NCBI GenBank assembly: GCA_937922795.1
Contig: CALAJK010000086.1
Location: 1 to 62,244 of the forward strand
Direction: 5' to 3'
DNA: 62,244 bases
DNA from: an uncultured Anaerolineae bacterium
GTDB lineage: Bacteria; Chloroflexota; Anaerolineae; Aggregatilineales; Phototrophicaceae
Part shown: in pieces, positions 53,695 to 61,712 of the stretch
How the letters are laid out: each line of letters begins with the position of its first letter
How positions within the stretch are numbered: the first letter of the stretch is position 1
Translations under genes and position numbers: made by a program
The notes under the pieces: model-generated
Database searches by the model: none
Seen by the model: the letters and a program-made list of their open reading frames with translations, nothing else
Told to the model about the DNA's origin: nothing

Positions 53695-53903
53695 TTACGC
53701 CACCCACATATCAAAGGTGAACAGCGTCGTCAGCATCCCCATCAGCAGCAAGCTGCCCACCGTCCAGGCGCGATCAAACACCTGCTCGATCAGAACCCAC
53801 AAGGCTGAAACCGCGTTGACACGATCGTTTGAAAGCCTAACAGCACCAGCGACCAGACGCCCCATATCAGAACGAGGATCCGGATCGAAGCGCGAATGCC
53901 CAT
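53695..53903 (-). pseudogene. Small two-helix membrane protein with an apparent frameshift
   Basis: An ATG at 53903, two bases after the glycosidase stop, opens MGIRASIRILVLIWGVWSLV and continues LLGFQTIV before running into a stop. A second frame, shifted by one base, carries on as NAVSALWVLIEQVFDRAWTV, then GSLLLMGMLTTLFTFDMWVA and stops at 53695. Joined near 53820-53828, they give one protein of about 68 residues with two hydrophobic helices. The simplest reading is a one-base deletion (real or an assembly error). The second frame alone also has an ATG and could be a 56-residue protein. Confidence 0.45.
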
Positions 53904-53905
53904 GC

Positions 53906-55198
53906 TTAAGCCGCCGGAATGAGGTAAACCGTCACCGACTGTCCAGGAACCGTGATCATATCGCCGATATCTTGGGTCGCGATCCACTCAGCCCGATGAT
54001 CGGGGTCGAACAGCCAGACTTCAGCCATCCCGCCTGGGACAAAACCGATCAGCTTCAACGGCGCAGTGACCGGCTCTATATACCGGTTAACCACCAAGAC
54101 GGTCAAGACGCCGTCGTCTCGAAGCGCAGCGAAAACTGACACATCGGGATGTGTAGAGGCTGAAGCAACCAGCTCCTGACCAAACTTCTGGTACATCTGA
54201 AATGTGTAGTACACCGGCCGCACATCATAACCGGCGAGGATGCCGAAAGTTCGTCCGCCGCGGCTCTGTAGGTCAAAATACGAAACAGCCACGACTTGCT
54301 GCCGAATTAAGCGCCCTAACACATCCGCGAACCAGATGGCGTTATAGTGCGAGTCTAAAGACGCCTCGCCGCCGATAGTGCTCGTCCATGAAGAATTGAC
54401 TTCTGTAACGGCAATCGGCAGATCCCTGCCAACTGTCTCACGAATGATCCGGCGCAAACCGGGGATGATATGGTCGTCCCACTCGCTGCTGTTCTGGCGC
54501 AGATCTTCGATGCTAATTCGTGGATTGGCCTTACTACGCGGGAAGGGGTAACGATGAATCGAAACGATATCGACTAAATCGCCATTGGCTTTCAGGAATT
54601 CCTGCACCCAATCACGCCCTCGGCTGTCCTTGGGATTAGTCTCAGCAATTCCCGTGTACTGATGAACGTCTGGGCCAATCAATGCGAGATCAGGATCAAC
54701 GGCCAGGATAGCCTCGGCGTGCAGCCGCCAGTCGCGGTTGTAGTCATCAGTGGTGTATTCGGTCTGAAAGAGCGACGCAAACAGCGACGGTTCGTTGCCG
54801 ATGCTCCAGTAACGAATCTGGTAGCCCTTATCCACATTGGCGTATCGTACAATCGCCGCTGACTTTCCGGGCGTACTGCCAAACAGGCGCAGGGTGACCG
54901 CCGGCTCAGCGCCAAGCTGTCGTGAGAGCCCGACGAACAAATCGAGAAACCCGGCATCCAGATCCCGCTCGTCGCTCCAGCCCCCGCCCAATCGCAAAAA
55001 GCGAAGCCCCAGAGCCTGTGCCCGCGGCATCAACTCAGCGGGAACCGCATTGTAGATGCCGTAGTTGCTGCCATACACATACGGGCTGATTGCGCCGAGC
55101 GACTGCGAAGCATCAACGATCAACTCGCCTTGCGGCTGCCCCGCAACGCTCATAGACGATAACATGACCAATGCCGCCAGAAGGAAGATGCGTATCAT
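53906..55198 (-). CDS. Secreted clan GH-A glycosidase (GH51/GH39/GH79-like)
   Basis: A 430-residue protein with a clear signal peptide (MIRIFLLAALVMLSSMSVAG). The mature part begins LIVDASQSLGAISPYVYGSN and LRFLRLGGGWSDE, which resembles alpha-L-arabinofuranosidases (GH51) and related families. Putative acid/base Glu136 lies in WSIGNEPSLF and the nucleophile Glu266 in AVTEVNSSW. A beta-sandwich appendage follows the barrel (VLTVLVVNRYIEPV). It probably releases arabinose or other sugars from hemicellulose outside the cell. It starts within the stop of the GH5-like gene. Confidence 0.8.
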   Translation of the reverse strand: MIRIFLLAALVMLSSMSVAGQPQGELIVDASQSLGAISPYVYGSNYGIYNAVPAELMPRAQALGLRFLRLGGGWSDERDLDAGFLDLFVGLSRQLGAEPAVTLRLFGSTPGKSAAIVRYANVDKGYQIRYWSIGNEPSLFASLFQTEYTTDDYNRDWRLHAEAILAVDPDLALIGPDVHQYTGIAETNPKDSRGRDWVQEFLKANGDLVDIVSIHRYPFPRSKANPRISIEDLRQNSSEWDDHIIPGLRRIIRETVGRDLPIAVTEVNSSWTSTIGGEASLDSHYNAIWFADVLGRLIRQQVVAVSYFDLQSRGGRTFGILAGYDVRPVYYTFQMYQKFGQELVASASTHPDVSVFAALRDDGVLTVLVVNRYIEPVTAPLKLIGFVPGGMAEVWLFDPDHRAEWIATQDIGDMITVPGQSVTVYLIPAA

Positions 55199-56427
55199 GT
55201 CTCTTGCTCATCTGCTAGATAGCGTTGATACAGGCGGGTGATATTTCCGATCGGATCGGCATAGTAATCATCAGGGGAAAGATCAAGATGAACACGCCGG
55301 CTGGGTTCTGTTCGCACAACTGGGCGGGACGCCACAAAACGGCGTATCACCTCTGCATGAGGCTTCAAAGAACCGTCTGGACGTACAAGACCAAAAAAAC
55401 GCTCATGGCGGGCTTCATCGCACGGCGGCCTATCCCACAATTCCGACGCGTAGTCTGCGTAGCACCACAGAAAAGCGCCTGTCGCGCCCACTTCCACCAA
55501 CCGCGGAAGGACTGCCTGCACGTAAGCCGCCAGATCATCTTCTGACGCCATGAACTGTGACCGAGGCTGACCATAGGCCGTCCAATTCCAGATTTGTGAT
55601 GGCTCACCCGGGGCCGCCGTACACCCTCCCCACTCCTCCATGAGCGTCGGCTTGCCGCACATTGCGGTGACCAACGCGCAGGTGAACGGTACCCAATCTG
55701 GGTCCAAGGGATGGCGCGCTTGCGGCACATACATCGGATACGAATGCATGACCGCGACATCCGTTTCAGCGTAGATGTCATGAATGCGCAGGCCGTTATC
55801 TTCAAACAGGCTGCCGCTGTGGAGCCCACAAGTGACCGGATGCGCGCCATCCACTTCATGAATGAGCTGAGTCATATTGCGCGCCCAGGCTCGTCCGGCT
55901 GCCGCACTGGCTGGCCAGGCGAAAAGGTCGGGTTCGTTGCCCAGATTCCACATCCACACCGCCGGATGATCCTTGAAGGCGCTCACCACAGCGCGCACTA
56001 GCAGCGCTTCTGCCTCTAGGGCGATCCGGTCGTGGAACGGATTACGATATGCCCCGCTGACAACCCGCCCACCGCTCACAAGCTGGCGTAAGTGCGGCGA
56101 AGGCGGCGGGGCGTAAGCGTCACACAACCACTTCGGCGCCCAATTTGGGCCGCTCATGTGGCCAGTGAAAAATGTCACGTCTAGTTTCAGGTTATTTTCT
56201 GAGGCGACATCAGCCACCTGCTCAAGATGGCGCAAACAAACGCTGGAAACCTGATCGGGCGCGGGCTGCCAGTCATCCCACAGCAGAAACAGCCGCACCA
56301 CGTCCATCCCCAGATCGGCAATCAAGGCGAACTCATCACGCACTTCATCTATGTCAAAATCCGACCACCAATACATCGCCTTGCGGCGAGGCCAATAATT
56401 CACACCCAGCAGAAACGGCTGCGTCAT
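55195..56427 (-). CDS. GH5-like glycosidase (clan GH-A), cytoplasmic
   Basis: A 410-residue TIM-barrel glycosidase. PFLLGVNYWPRRKAMYWW and DLGMDVVRLFLLWDDWQP are the start of the barrel; the acid/base Glu165 lies in WNLGNEPDLFAW and the nucleophile is one of Glu264/265 in LMEEWGG. A late GAFLWCYADYASE matches the usual tryptophan strand. There is no signal peptide, so it should act on imported oligosaccharides. Substrate (mannan, glucan or arabinoxylan fragments) cannot be named. It overlaps the next glycosidase by four bases. Confidence 0.82.
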   Translation of the reverse strand: MTQPFLLGVNYWPRRKAMYWWSDFDIDEVRDEFALIADLGMDVVRLFLLWDDWQPAPDQVSSVCLRHLEQVADVASENNLKLDVTFFTGHMSGPNWAPKWLCDAYAPPPSPHLRQLVSGGRVVSGAYRNPFHDRIALEAEALLVRAVVSAFKDHPAVWMWNLGNEPDLFAWPASAAAGRAWARNMTQLIHEVDGAHPVTCGLHSGSLFEDNGLRIHDIYAETDVAVMHSYPMYVPQARHPLDPDWVPFTCALVTAMCGKPTLMEEWGGCTAAPGEPSQIWNWTAYGQPRSQFMASEDDLAAYVQAVLPRLVEVGATGAFLWCYADYASELWDRPPCDEARHERFFGLVRPDGSLKPHAEVIRRFVASRPVVRTEPSRRVHLDLSPDDYYADPIGNITRLYQRYLADEQET

Positions 56428-56458
56428 GCCTCACGCTCAATTCTTTAGTAGGACAAAC

Positions 56459-56472
56459 TGCTGCTAGCAGCA
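56459..56472. repeat. Perfect 14-bp palindrome between permease and glycosidase genes
   Basis: TGCTGCTAGCAGCA is perfectly self-complementary and lies in the 68-base gap between the second sugar permease and the GH5-like gene. It could be a protein site or a chance palindrome; as RNA it has no loop. No relation to the AGCGCT operators is visible. Confidence 0.3.
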
Positions 56473-56495
56473 ATCTGCTCAGATCAATCCAGTCG

Positions 56496-57578
56496 CTACT
56501 TCTCGACACCCGTGATGACGACGCCGCGCATGAATACGCGCTGCGCCATGAAGAAAATGAGCACCGGCAACGCCAAACCCATCAAAGCCGTAGCTTGAAT
56601 CAGATGAGGCTGTTGACCATACTGGAAGTTGAAAACCTGGATGCCAACAGAGATCGGCTGCAGCTCCGGCTTGCCCAGCAAATAGATCAACGGCATGAAA
56701 TAATCATTCCAGGCGAATACCGTGTGGAACAGCGCCACCGCGACGATCACCGGCCACGACTGAGGGATGATCACGCTCAACAGAATGCGAAACGGCCCGG
56801 CGCCGTCAATCATGGCCGCTTCATCTAGATCGCGCGGCAATGTTAGGAAATACTGCCTGATCAAAAACACATTGTACGCATTAGCAAAGAAATGCGGCAC
56901 GATCAACGGCAGCCACGTTCCCACCCAGCCAATCCGCGCAAAAAATGTGTAAGTCGGCACCAGGGTGACCTGCGAAGGGAGGATAATTGTGCCGATCAAA
57001 ATCAGAAACAGGATGCGCTTGCCAGGGATCGGAAACCGCGCGAAGGCATAAGCGACAGAGATGCAAGACAGCAGTGTGCCGATCACCCCAAGCACAGCGA
57101 TGACCAGCGTGTTGAAAATCAAACGCGGAAAATTCACCTGCTGCCAGGCTATGGCAAAATTACCCCAACGCGGAGCCAGTCGCTCGACCGGTTCCAGAGT
57201 CCGCCAGGAGCCTTTCCAGACGATGGGTTCAGCAGTCGGATCAGCCGGATCGATGAACGTGCTCTCTTGACGACCCTTGATGAACAAAGCCAGCTCGCGC
57301 ACGCCATCTTCAAACGGCACCTTGACGACATCATATTCTTTGCCTTCATAGGTGAATTTCACCCGGTCCACCGGCAAGATGGAACCCCTAGCGCTGGCGG
57401 TGATCTGTTCTTTATCTTTGATCGCCGTCAGCGCTGAATAGGCAAACGGCGTCAGGAAAGCGCTGACCAAAATGAGGGCGAACAAGGTCAGAAGCGCTGA
57501 CGCGCCGAATTTTCCGAGTTGATGAAGATACCAGGGAGAAGCGATTGTCGAACTGATAACCCGCGTCTGTATCGCCAT
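56496..57578 (-). CDS. CUT1 sugar ABC importer permease, MalG/UgpE type, with a large loop insert
   Basis: A 360-residue permease started at the ATG at 57578, which shares a base with the upstream stop (TAATG). The common domain is seen in LIFNTLVIAVLGVIGTLLSC, PSQVTLVPTYTFF, the EAA loop DEAAMIDGAGPFRILLSVIIPQ and WNDYFMPLIYL. Between helix 1 and helix 2 there is an insert of roughly 90 residues, with VDRVKFTYEGKEYDVVKVPF and FIDPADPTAEPIVWKGSW, that most CUT1 permeases (about 280 residues) lack. The insert should face outside. It pairs with the MalF-type permease. Confidence 0.9.
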   Translation of the reverse strand: MAIQTRVISSTIASPWYLHQLGKFGASALLTLFALILVSAFLTPFAYSALTAIKDKEQITASARGSILPVDRVKFTYEGKEYDVVKVPFEDGVRELALFIKGRQESTFIDPADPTAEPIVWKGSWRTLEPVERLAPRWGNFAIAWQQVNFPRLIFNTLVIAVLGVIGTLLSCISVAYAFARFPIPGKRILFLILIGTIILPSQVTLVPTYTFFARIGWVGTWLPLIVPHFFANAYNVFLIRQYFLTLPRDLDEAAMIDGAGPFRILLSVIIPQSWPVIVAVALFHTVFAWNDYFMPLIYLLGKPELQPISVGIQVFNFQYGQQPHLIQATALMGLALPVLIFFMAQRVFMRGVVITGVEK

Positions 57579-58543
57579 TAGAACCCATCCCCACTTGCGT
57601 AATAGACCCATCGGCGCGAGCTCACAAACAACGCCAGCGTGGCGATGAAGGCCATAGCGAATAACAGCCAGGCCAACGCCGAGCCATACCCCATTTCCTT
57701 GAACACAAAGGCGGTCTTGTATAGGTGTAAGTTGAAAAACATCTGCGCGTTGCCGGGGCGACCAGTTCCCTGAGAAAGTATGTAAGGGATTTCAAAATAT
57801 CGGAATAAACCGATGACGGACAGCACGAGATTGTAGAAAATGACCGGCGAAATCATGGGCAGCGTCACGTTGCGGAAGCGCCCCCATGGACCTGCCCCAT
57901 CAACTGTGGCCGCCTCATACAGTTCAGTAGGCACGCCCTGCATGGCGGCCAGCGTGATCAGGAAAGCGTTTCCGATACCCCATATGCCGATGATGTTGAG
58001 CGCCGGGTAAATCCAAACGATGTCGTTGAGCCAGTTCGGCCCGGCGATCCCGAGCAGCCCTAGAAACCGGTTAATCCACCCTGTTTCAGTATTGAGCATA
58101 CCCTGCCAGATGTACACTGAAGACACCACCGGCACCATATACGGCATATAGAACAGCGTCCGCAGAATACGCTTGCCCTTCAACTGCTTAGCGTTGAGCA
58201 AAGCGGCCAGGCCTACCGGCAAAATGATGGACAGCGGAAGCGCAATCAAAGCGAACTTGAAAGTCGCCGCCAGCGAAATGCCCACCAAGGGGTCGGTGAA
58301 GATCTTCATGTAATTGGCAAAGCCGAGCCAATGGATTTCATCGGCTCGGTTCAAGTTATAGTCCGTGAATGATAGGATCAGCGACGCTGCCAGGGGAAAC
58401 AAGGTGAAGGCTAAAAAGCCAATGATCCACGGAGACAAAAAAATGAATCCCCAGATTTGCTGGATACGTTTCAAACTCATTCCAGATCGAGGGACACCTG
58501 ACGAGTCATAGATTAGAGGACGGGATTGTTCAACTGTGCTCAT
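57578..58543 (-). CDS. CUT1 sugar ABC importer permease, MalF/UgpA type
   Basis: A 321-residue permease with six helices. WGFIFLSPWIIGFLAFTLFPLAASL at the N-terminus, FYMPYMVPVVSSVYIW, and the EAA loop ELYEAATVDGAGPWGRFRNVTLPMISP near 211-237 are typical of the first CUT1 permease. It forms the channel with the MalG-type protein encoded next. No ATPase gene of the MsmX/UgpC type is in the locus, so a shared ATPase must be used. Confidence 0.92.
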   Translation of the reverse strand: MSTVEQSRPLIYDSSGVPRSGMSLKRIQQIWGFIFLSPWIIGFLAFTLFPLAASLILSFTDYNLNRADEIHWLGFANYMKIFTDPLVGISLAATFKFALIALPLSIILPVGLAALLNAKQLKGKRILRTLFYMPYMVPVVSSVYIWQGMLNTETGWINRFLGLLGIAGPNWLNDIVWIYPALNIIGIWGIGNAFLITLAAMQGVPTELYEAATVDGAGPWGRFRNVTLPMISPVIFYNLVLSVIGLFRYFEIPYILSQGTGRPGNAQMFFNLHLYKTAFVFKEMGYGSALAWLLFAMAFIATLALFVSSRRWVYYASGDGF

Positions 58544-58651
58544 CCGTCTTCCCTTCGACTTGAGCCGACCGGCTGTCGGCCCCCGCGAACGATATTTGCG
58601 TTTGCACCCTCCTGACGGTCGTGAAGTGCGGAGTCAGGTCAGGATGAGAAC

Positions 58652-58678
58652 ATAGGGGCGGCTGTTCACCGCCCCTAT
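58652..58678 (-). terminator. Intercistronic hairpin after the sugar-binding-protein gene
   Basis: A perfect 10-bp stem (ATAGGGGCGG and CCGCCCCTAT) with a seven-base loop begins 18 bases after the binding-protein stop and ends about 110 before the permease start. The sequence after it on the minus strand (GTTCTCATCC) is not T-rich, so partial termination or message protection is likely. Confidence 0.65.
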
Positions 58679-58695
58679 TTCGCTACTTGATGAGT

Positions 58696-60048
58696 TTACT
58701 GGACTTCGTCGAAGATCGCCTGCAGATCAGCCAGGAACTTGTCAATCTCAGCATCGACGTCCAATCCCGGCGTGTTCGCCAACAGCGTGGTGAAAGCAGA
58801 GATGCGATCACGCGCCTTGAGATAGTTAGGCATCCAGGCCTCGTGGCTGGGATTATCCGAGTAATTCAACCCCTGTTTCACCACTTCCCAGTTAACCCCT
58901 TGTGGATATTTCTCATCCAGGCGGCGGAAGAACTCATCTTGATCCTGCTCGCGCGCCGGCATGCCGCCGTAGACCGATAGCAAATCGAGCGACGCCTCGC
59001 CAACCAGATAGGTCAGCACTCTGAAAGACTCATCTGGGTGCTTGGTGCCCTTGAATATACGGAAGGTATCGGCGTGCAGGCGCACATTCCATTTGCCTTG
59101 ATATGAAGGCAGCGCCGCGGCATTCCACTCCGAGCCCTCCAGACAGCAGGTATACCAGAGATGAGATTGCGCCATCGCGAGATTGCCGGAGTTAAATGGG
59201 TTGCCCGCGCCGAGCGCATCGCTCTGCTCAGCCGCAGCGGTTGGGATGAAATGATCCTTCCACATACCATCATAGAACCACTTATAGCCGGTGCGCCAAG
59301 CCTCACCCATCTGAGCCTTGCCGGTCTCCGGGTTCCACAGGCTCTCAGCGCCCCACAGCGTTGGGATTTGCCGGCCCTCGCCGTACCACTGGAAGTGGAA
59401 ACCCCACTGAACGATGTTATCTGGATCGAACTCTGGCATCGTGGCATCGTTGCCGTTGGCATCCACCGTCAGGATCATGGCGATTTCGCGCAGTGTATCC
59501 ACATCCCACTCGACTTCCGTGCCATCCGGCATTACATACGGATCGCCATAGTTAGCGGGCGGGTAGTTCAAGCCGGCTTCATCAAACATCGCCGGACGGT
59601 AGTAGAGCATGGACGGGAAAGTCGCCAGCGGCAGACCGATGAGGCCTTCGGGCGTCCGGTAAAAATTCACCGCCGCCTCATTCCACTGGGTCAAATTGTA
59701 GCCGGTCTTCTCGACCAGAGGCTGCAGATCCAGCCAATTGCCGCCGAAGGCATTCGCGCCGTCTGACCCCACTGGACCGATGATATCTGGGGCATTCCCC
59801 GCAGCGATCAGCGTGCTGAGGGTGTCGCGAGCCACCGTGTTCTCAGCTACGTTAAGCACGAGTTCAATATCGGGATTGGCCGCGTTGAACGCCGCTACGA
59901 CCTTTTCTTGCATTTCACGCTGCTCTGGCGCGCCGCCCGTCCCTAAGCCAATAAACCATACAATCTGCACTTTGTCCTGCGCGGCGGCCGGGACTAAACC
60001 CAGCGCTAACCCCAGCAGACACAGAACCAACAACAGCTTTTTCGACAT
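58696..60048 (-). CDS. Sugar ABC importer extracellular solute-binding protein, family 1
   Basis: A 450-residue protein from the ATG at 60048, behind GGGGAGA. The signal MSKKLLLVLCLLGLALGLVP ends in AAAQD, a type-I cleavage site; no lipobox is present. The mature protein has the family-1 look: VVAAFNAANPDIELVLNV, ANAFGGNWLDLQPLVEKTG, IGLPLATFPSMLYYR and FKGTKHPDESFRVLTYL. It captures an oligosaccharide for the CUT1 permeases. An AGCGCT-centred operator lies about 40 bases upstream, suggesting control by the adjacent LacI protein. Confidence 0.92.
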   Translation of the reverse strand: MSKKLLLVLCLLGLALGLVPAAAQDKVQIVWFIGLGTGGAPEQREMQEKVVAAFNAANPDIELVLNVAENTVARDTLSTLIAAGNAPDIIGPVGSDGANAFGGNWLDLQPLVEKTGYNLTQWNEAAVNFYRTPEGLIGLPLATFPSMLYYRPAMFDEAGLNYPPANYGDPYVMPDGTEVEWDVDTLREIAMILTVDANGNDATMPEFDPDNIVQWGFHFQWYGEGRQIPTLWGAESLWNPETGKAQMGEAWRTGYKWFYDGMWKDHFIPTAAAEQSDALGAGNPFNSGNLAMAQSHLWYTCCLEGSEWNAAALPSYQGKWNVRLHADTFRIFKGTKHPDESFRVLTYLVGEASLDLLSVYGGMPAREQDQDEFFRRLDEKYPQGVNWEVVKQGLNYSDNPSHEAWMPNYLKARDRISAFTTLLANTPGLDVDAEIDKFLADLQAIFDEVQ

Positions 60049-60074
60049 GGTGAATTCTCCCCTTATAACTATTC

Positions 60075-60088
60075 GTGAAGCGCTCAAG
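60075..60088. promoter_or_regulatory. LacI-family operator upstream of the sugar-binding-protein gene
   Basis: GTGAAGCGCTCAAG is an imperfect inverted repeat around AGCGCT, the core recognised by many LacI-family proteins. It lies 27-40 bases before the binding-protein start and shares its AGCGCT centre with the element upstream of the LacI gene. Confidence 0.55.
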
Positions 60089-60144
60089 TTGATTTTTGAT
60101 GAGCATTTCAGTCATCGAAAAACGCCGAAAACACCCCCTTTCAT

Positions 60145-61173
60145 CTAGGTTTGCTTTCGTCCTGCACCACACGACTCGCGGACAACCAGTTCGACTGGTA
60201 GGATCTTCTGGATGCAGGTGGACACCTGGCCATCAAGCAGGCCCGCCAGCATTTGAGACGCTATCATGCCCATCTCGCGAATGGGCTGCCGCACAGTCGT
60301 CAAACGCGGGTTGGTAGTCATGGCGGCCGGCATGTCGTCGTAGCCGACAACTCCCACGTCTTCACCCACGACCAATCCGCACTCTCGAATAGCCCGCATC
60401 GCGCCAATCGCCATCATATCGTTGGCAGCACATACCGCATTGACGCCAACCTGAAGCAGCTGCGTCATACACGCATACCCGGAAGCTTCATCAAAATATC
60501 CCACGCGGATGTAGGCATCCGGCAGCCCCATCCCCGCCTCTTCCAGCGCCTCGCGATAGCCGACGAGGCGATCGCGGGACCAGCCCATGTTCATCGGACC
60601 AGAGATGACACCTATCCGATCCCAACCAAGATTGATGAGGTGTTTGATCGCCTGTTTCGCTCCGTCCTGATTGGCGACATCAACGAAATTGATGTTGTCC
60701 TTCACCGGCGGTGGCCCGATCAACACAAACGGGAAATGCGCTTCTAGGAGCATGGAGATCAGCGGATCGTCATCAATCGCCGATGAAACGATGATCCCAT
60801 CGAACAGAGAATGGTTGAGCACGCGCTGGTAAAATCGCTGGCCGCTCTCGGCGCCGCTGCCAATCCACAGCATCACGGCATAATCGCACGCCTCAGCCCC
60901 TGCCACAATGCCATGAATGAGGGTAGGAAAGTAGGGATCCGTAAAAGTGGTCGCTGACGCGACGGCTTGCGGAATGACCAGGCTAATCACCCTAGTTTGC
61001 TGGGTGACTAGAGCCCGTGCGGCGACGTTGGGGCGGTAGTTCTGTTCCCGGATGACGCGCCAGACTCGCTCGCGGGTGGCGGGATTAACCCGTGGGTGGT
61101 GGTTGATCACCCGCGAAACGGTTGAGCGAGAAACGCCAGCTAAACGAGCAATATCTTCAAGATTAAGACGCAT
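60145..61173 (-). CDS. LacI-family transcriptional regulator
   Basis: A 342-residue regulator starting at the ATG at 61173. LNLEDIARLAGVSRSTVSRVIN is the LacI helix-turn-helix, followed by the hinge helix region RPNVAARALVTQQTRVIS. The rest is the type-I periplasmic-binding-like sensor domain (VISLVIPQAVAS to the C-terminus), which would bind a sugar inducer. It probably represses itself and the downstream sugar importer and glycosidase genes. It lies 96 bases upstream of the binding-protein gene in the same direction. Confidence 0.94.
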   Translation of the reverse strand: MRLNLEDIARLAGVSRSTVSRVINHHPRVNPATRERVWRVIREQNYRPNVAARALVTQQTRVISLVIPQAVASATTFTDPYFPTLIHGIVAGAEACDYAVMLWIGSGAESGQRFYQRVLNHSLFDGIIVSSAIDDDPLISMLLEAHFPFVLIGPPPVKDNINFVDVANQDGAKQAIKHLINLGWDRIGVISGPMNMGWSRDRLVGYREALEEAGMGLPDAYIRVGYFDEASGYACMTQLLQVGVNAVCAANDMMAIGAMRAIRECGLVVGEDVGVVGYDDMPAAMTTNPRLTTVRQPIREMGMIASQMLAGLLDGQVSTCIQKILPVELVVRESCGAGRKQT

Positions 61174-61193
61174 AATTGTAATCTTGCGCTTTA

Positions 61194-61207
61194 TGGGAGC
61201 GCTCTCA
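61194..61207. promoter_or_regulatory. LacI-family operator at the regulator's own promoter
   Basis: TGGGAGCGCTCTCA differs at one position from the palindrome TGGGAGCGCTCCCA, which I recall as the CelR box of Thermobifida. It starts 11 bases downstream of the -10 element and overlaps the expected transcription start, an ideal position for autorepression. Confidence 0.7.
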
Positions 61208-61218
61208 CATTTTCTCAT

Positions 61219-61248
61219 AGTATAGGTCAACATCGATTCGGTTGTCAA
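61219..61248 (-). promoter_or_regulatory. Sigma-70 promoter of the LacI regulator gene
   Basis: On the minus strand TTGACA (61248-61243), 18 bases and TATACT (61224-61219) give a near-consensus promoter. The operator described at 61194-61207 follows directly, and the leader to the ATG at 61173 is about 40 bases. Confidence 0.7.
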
Positions 61249-61325
61249 CTGGGTCTGCTTGAGAACCGGACACAAAGGGTTGACAAGCTATAATCAGAGG
61301 GAGACAGGCAAGAGGAGGGTGAGCC

Positions 61326-61712
61326 ATGGCACTGCGCAGTGAAGCATAGGATTAATATCAGGTGTATGTAGCAACCTTTGACACGCTGATGGGAGACCAG
61401 CGCACGAAAACGACGTTTGCCGAGGTCATCCAGGGAATTATCGGCAGCGACAGTCTGTGCGCCTCGCAGATTGCCCGTTTTTCCCCCAGACTGGCCAGCA
61501 GCCAGTGGGCGGACAAACGGGTGCGGCGGATGGCAACCGGGGAGAGTACGGGACGCAGTCGGTCGGACGCCGACAGCCTGATGGCGGCGCTGCGCGAAGA
61601 AGCGATCGCCAGGTTGCGGGGGGAAGCGGACCTGACGCTGGTGCTGGATGGGATGGAGCTGCGGCGCGCGGGGGCGACGGCTCAGGCAGGGCTGATGCGG
61701 GTGAAGGTTTAA
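61326..61712 (+). pseudogene. Transposase fragment, N-terminal part, disrupted by stop codons
   Basis: GAGGAGGG and an ATG at 61326 start MALRSEA, then TAG (61347) and TAA (61353) interrupt the same frame, which continues as YVATFDTLMGDQRTKTTFAE through GIIGSDSLCASQIARFSP and ATGESTGRS to DLTLVLDGMELRR, ending at 61712. The layout (short N-terminal helical region, then a DGxxLR-type first catalytic aspartate) resembles DDE transposases, but the exact IS family is not clear to me. The C-terminal two-thirds are missing, cut where the ISAs1 remnant begins. Confidence 0.6.

Noticed and set aside
61277-61293. TTGACA and TATAAT close together on the plus strand before the transposase fragment
   Set aside because: The hexamers are only a few bases apart, so they cannot form one promoter; the minus-strand promoter for the LacI gene has proper spacing.
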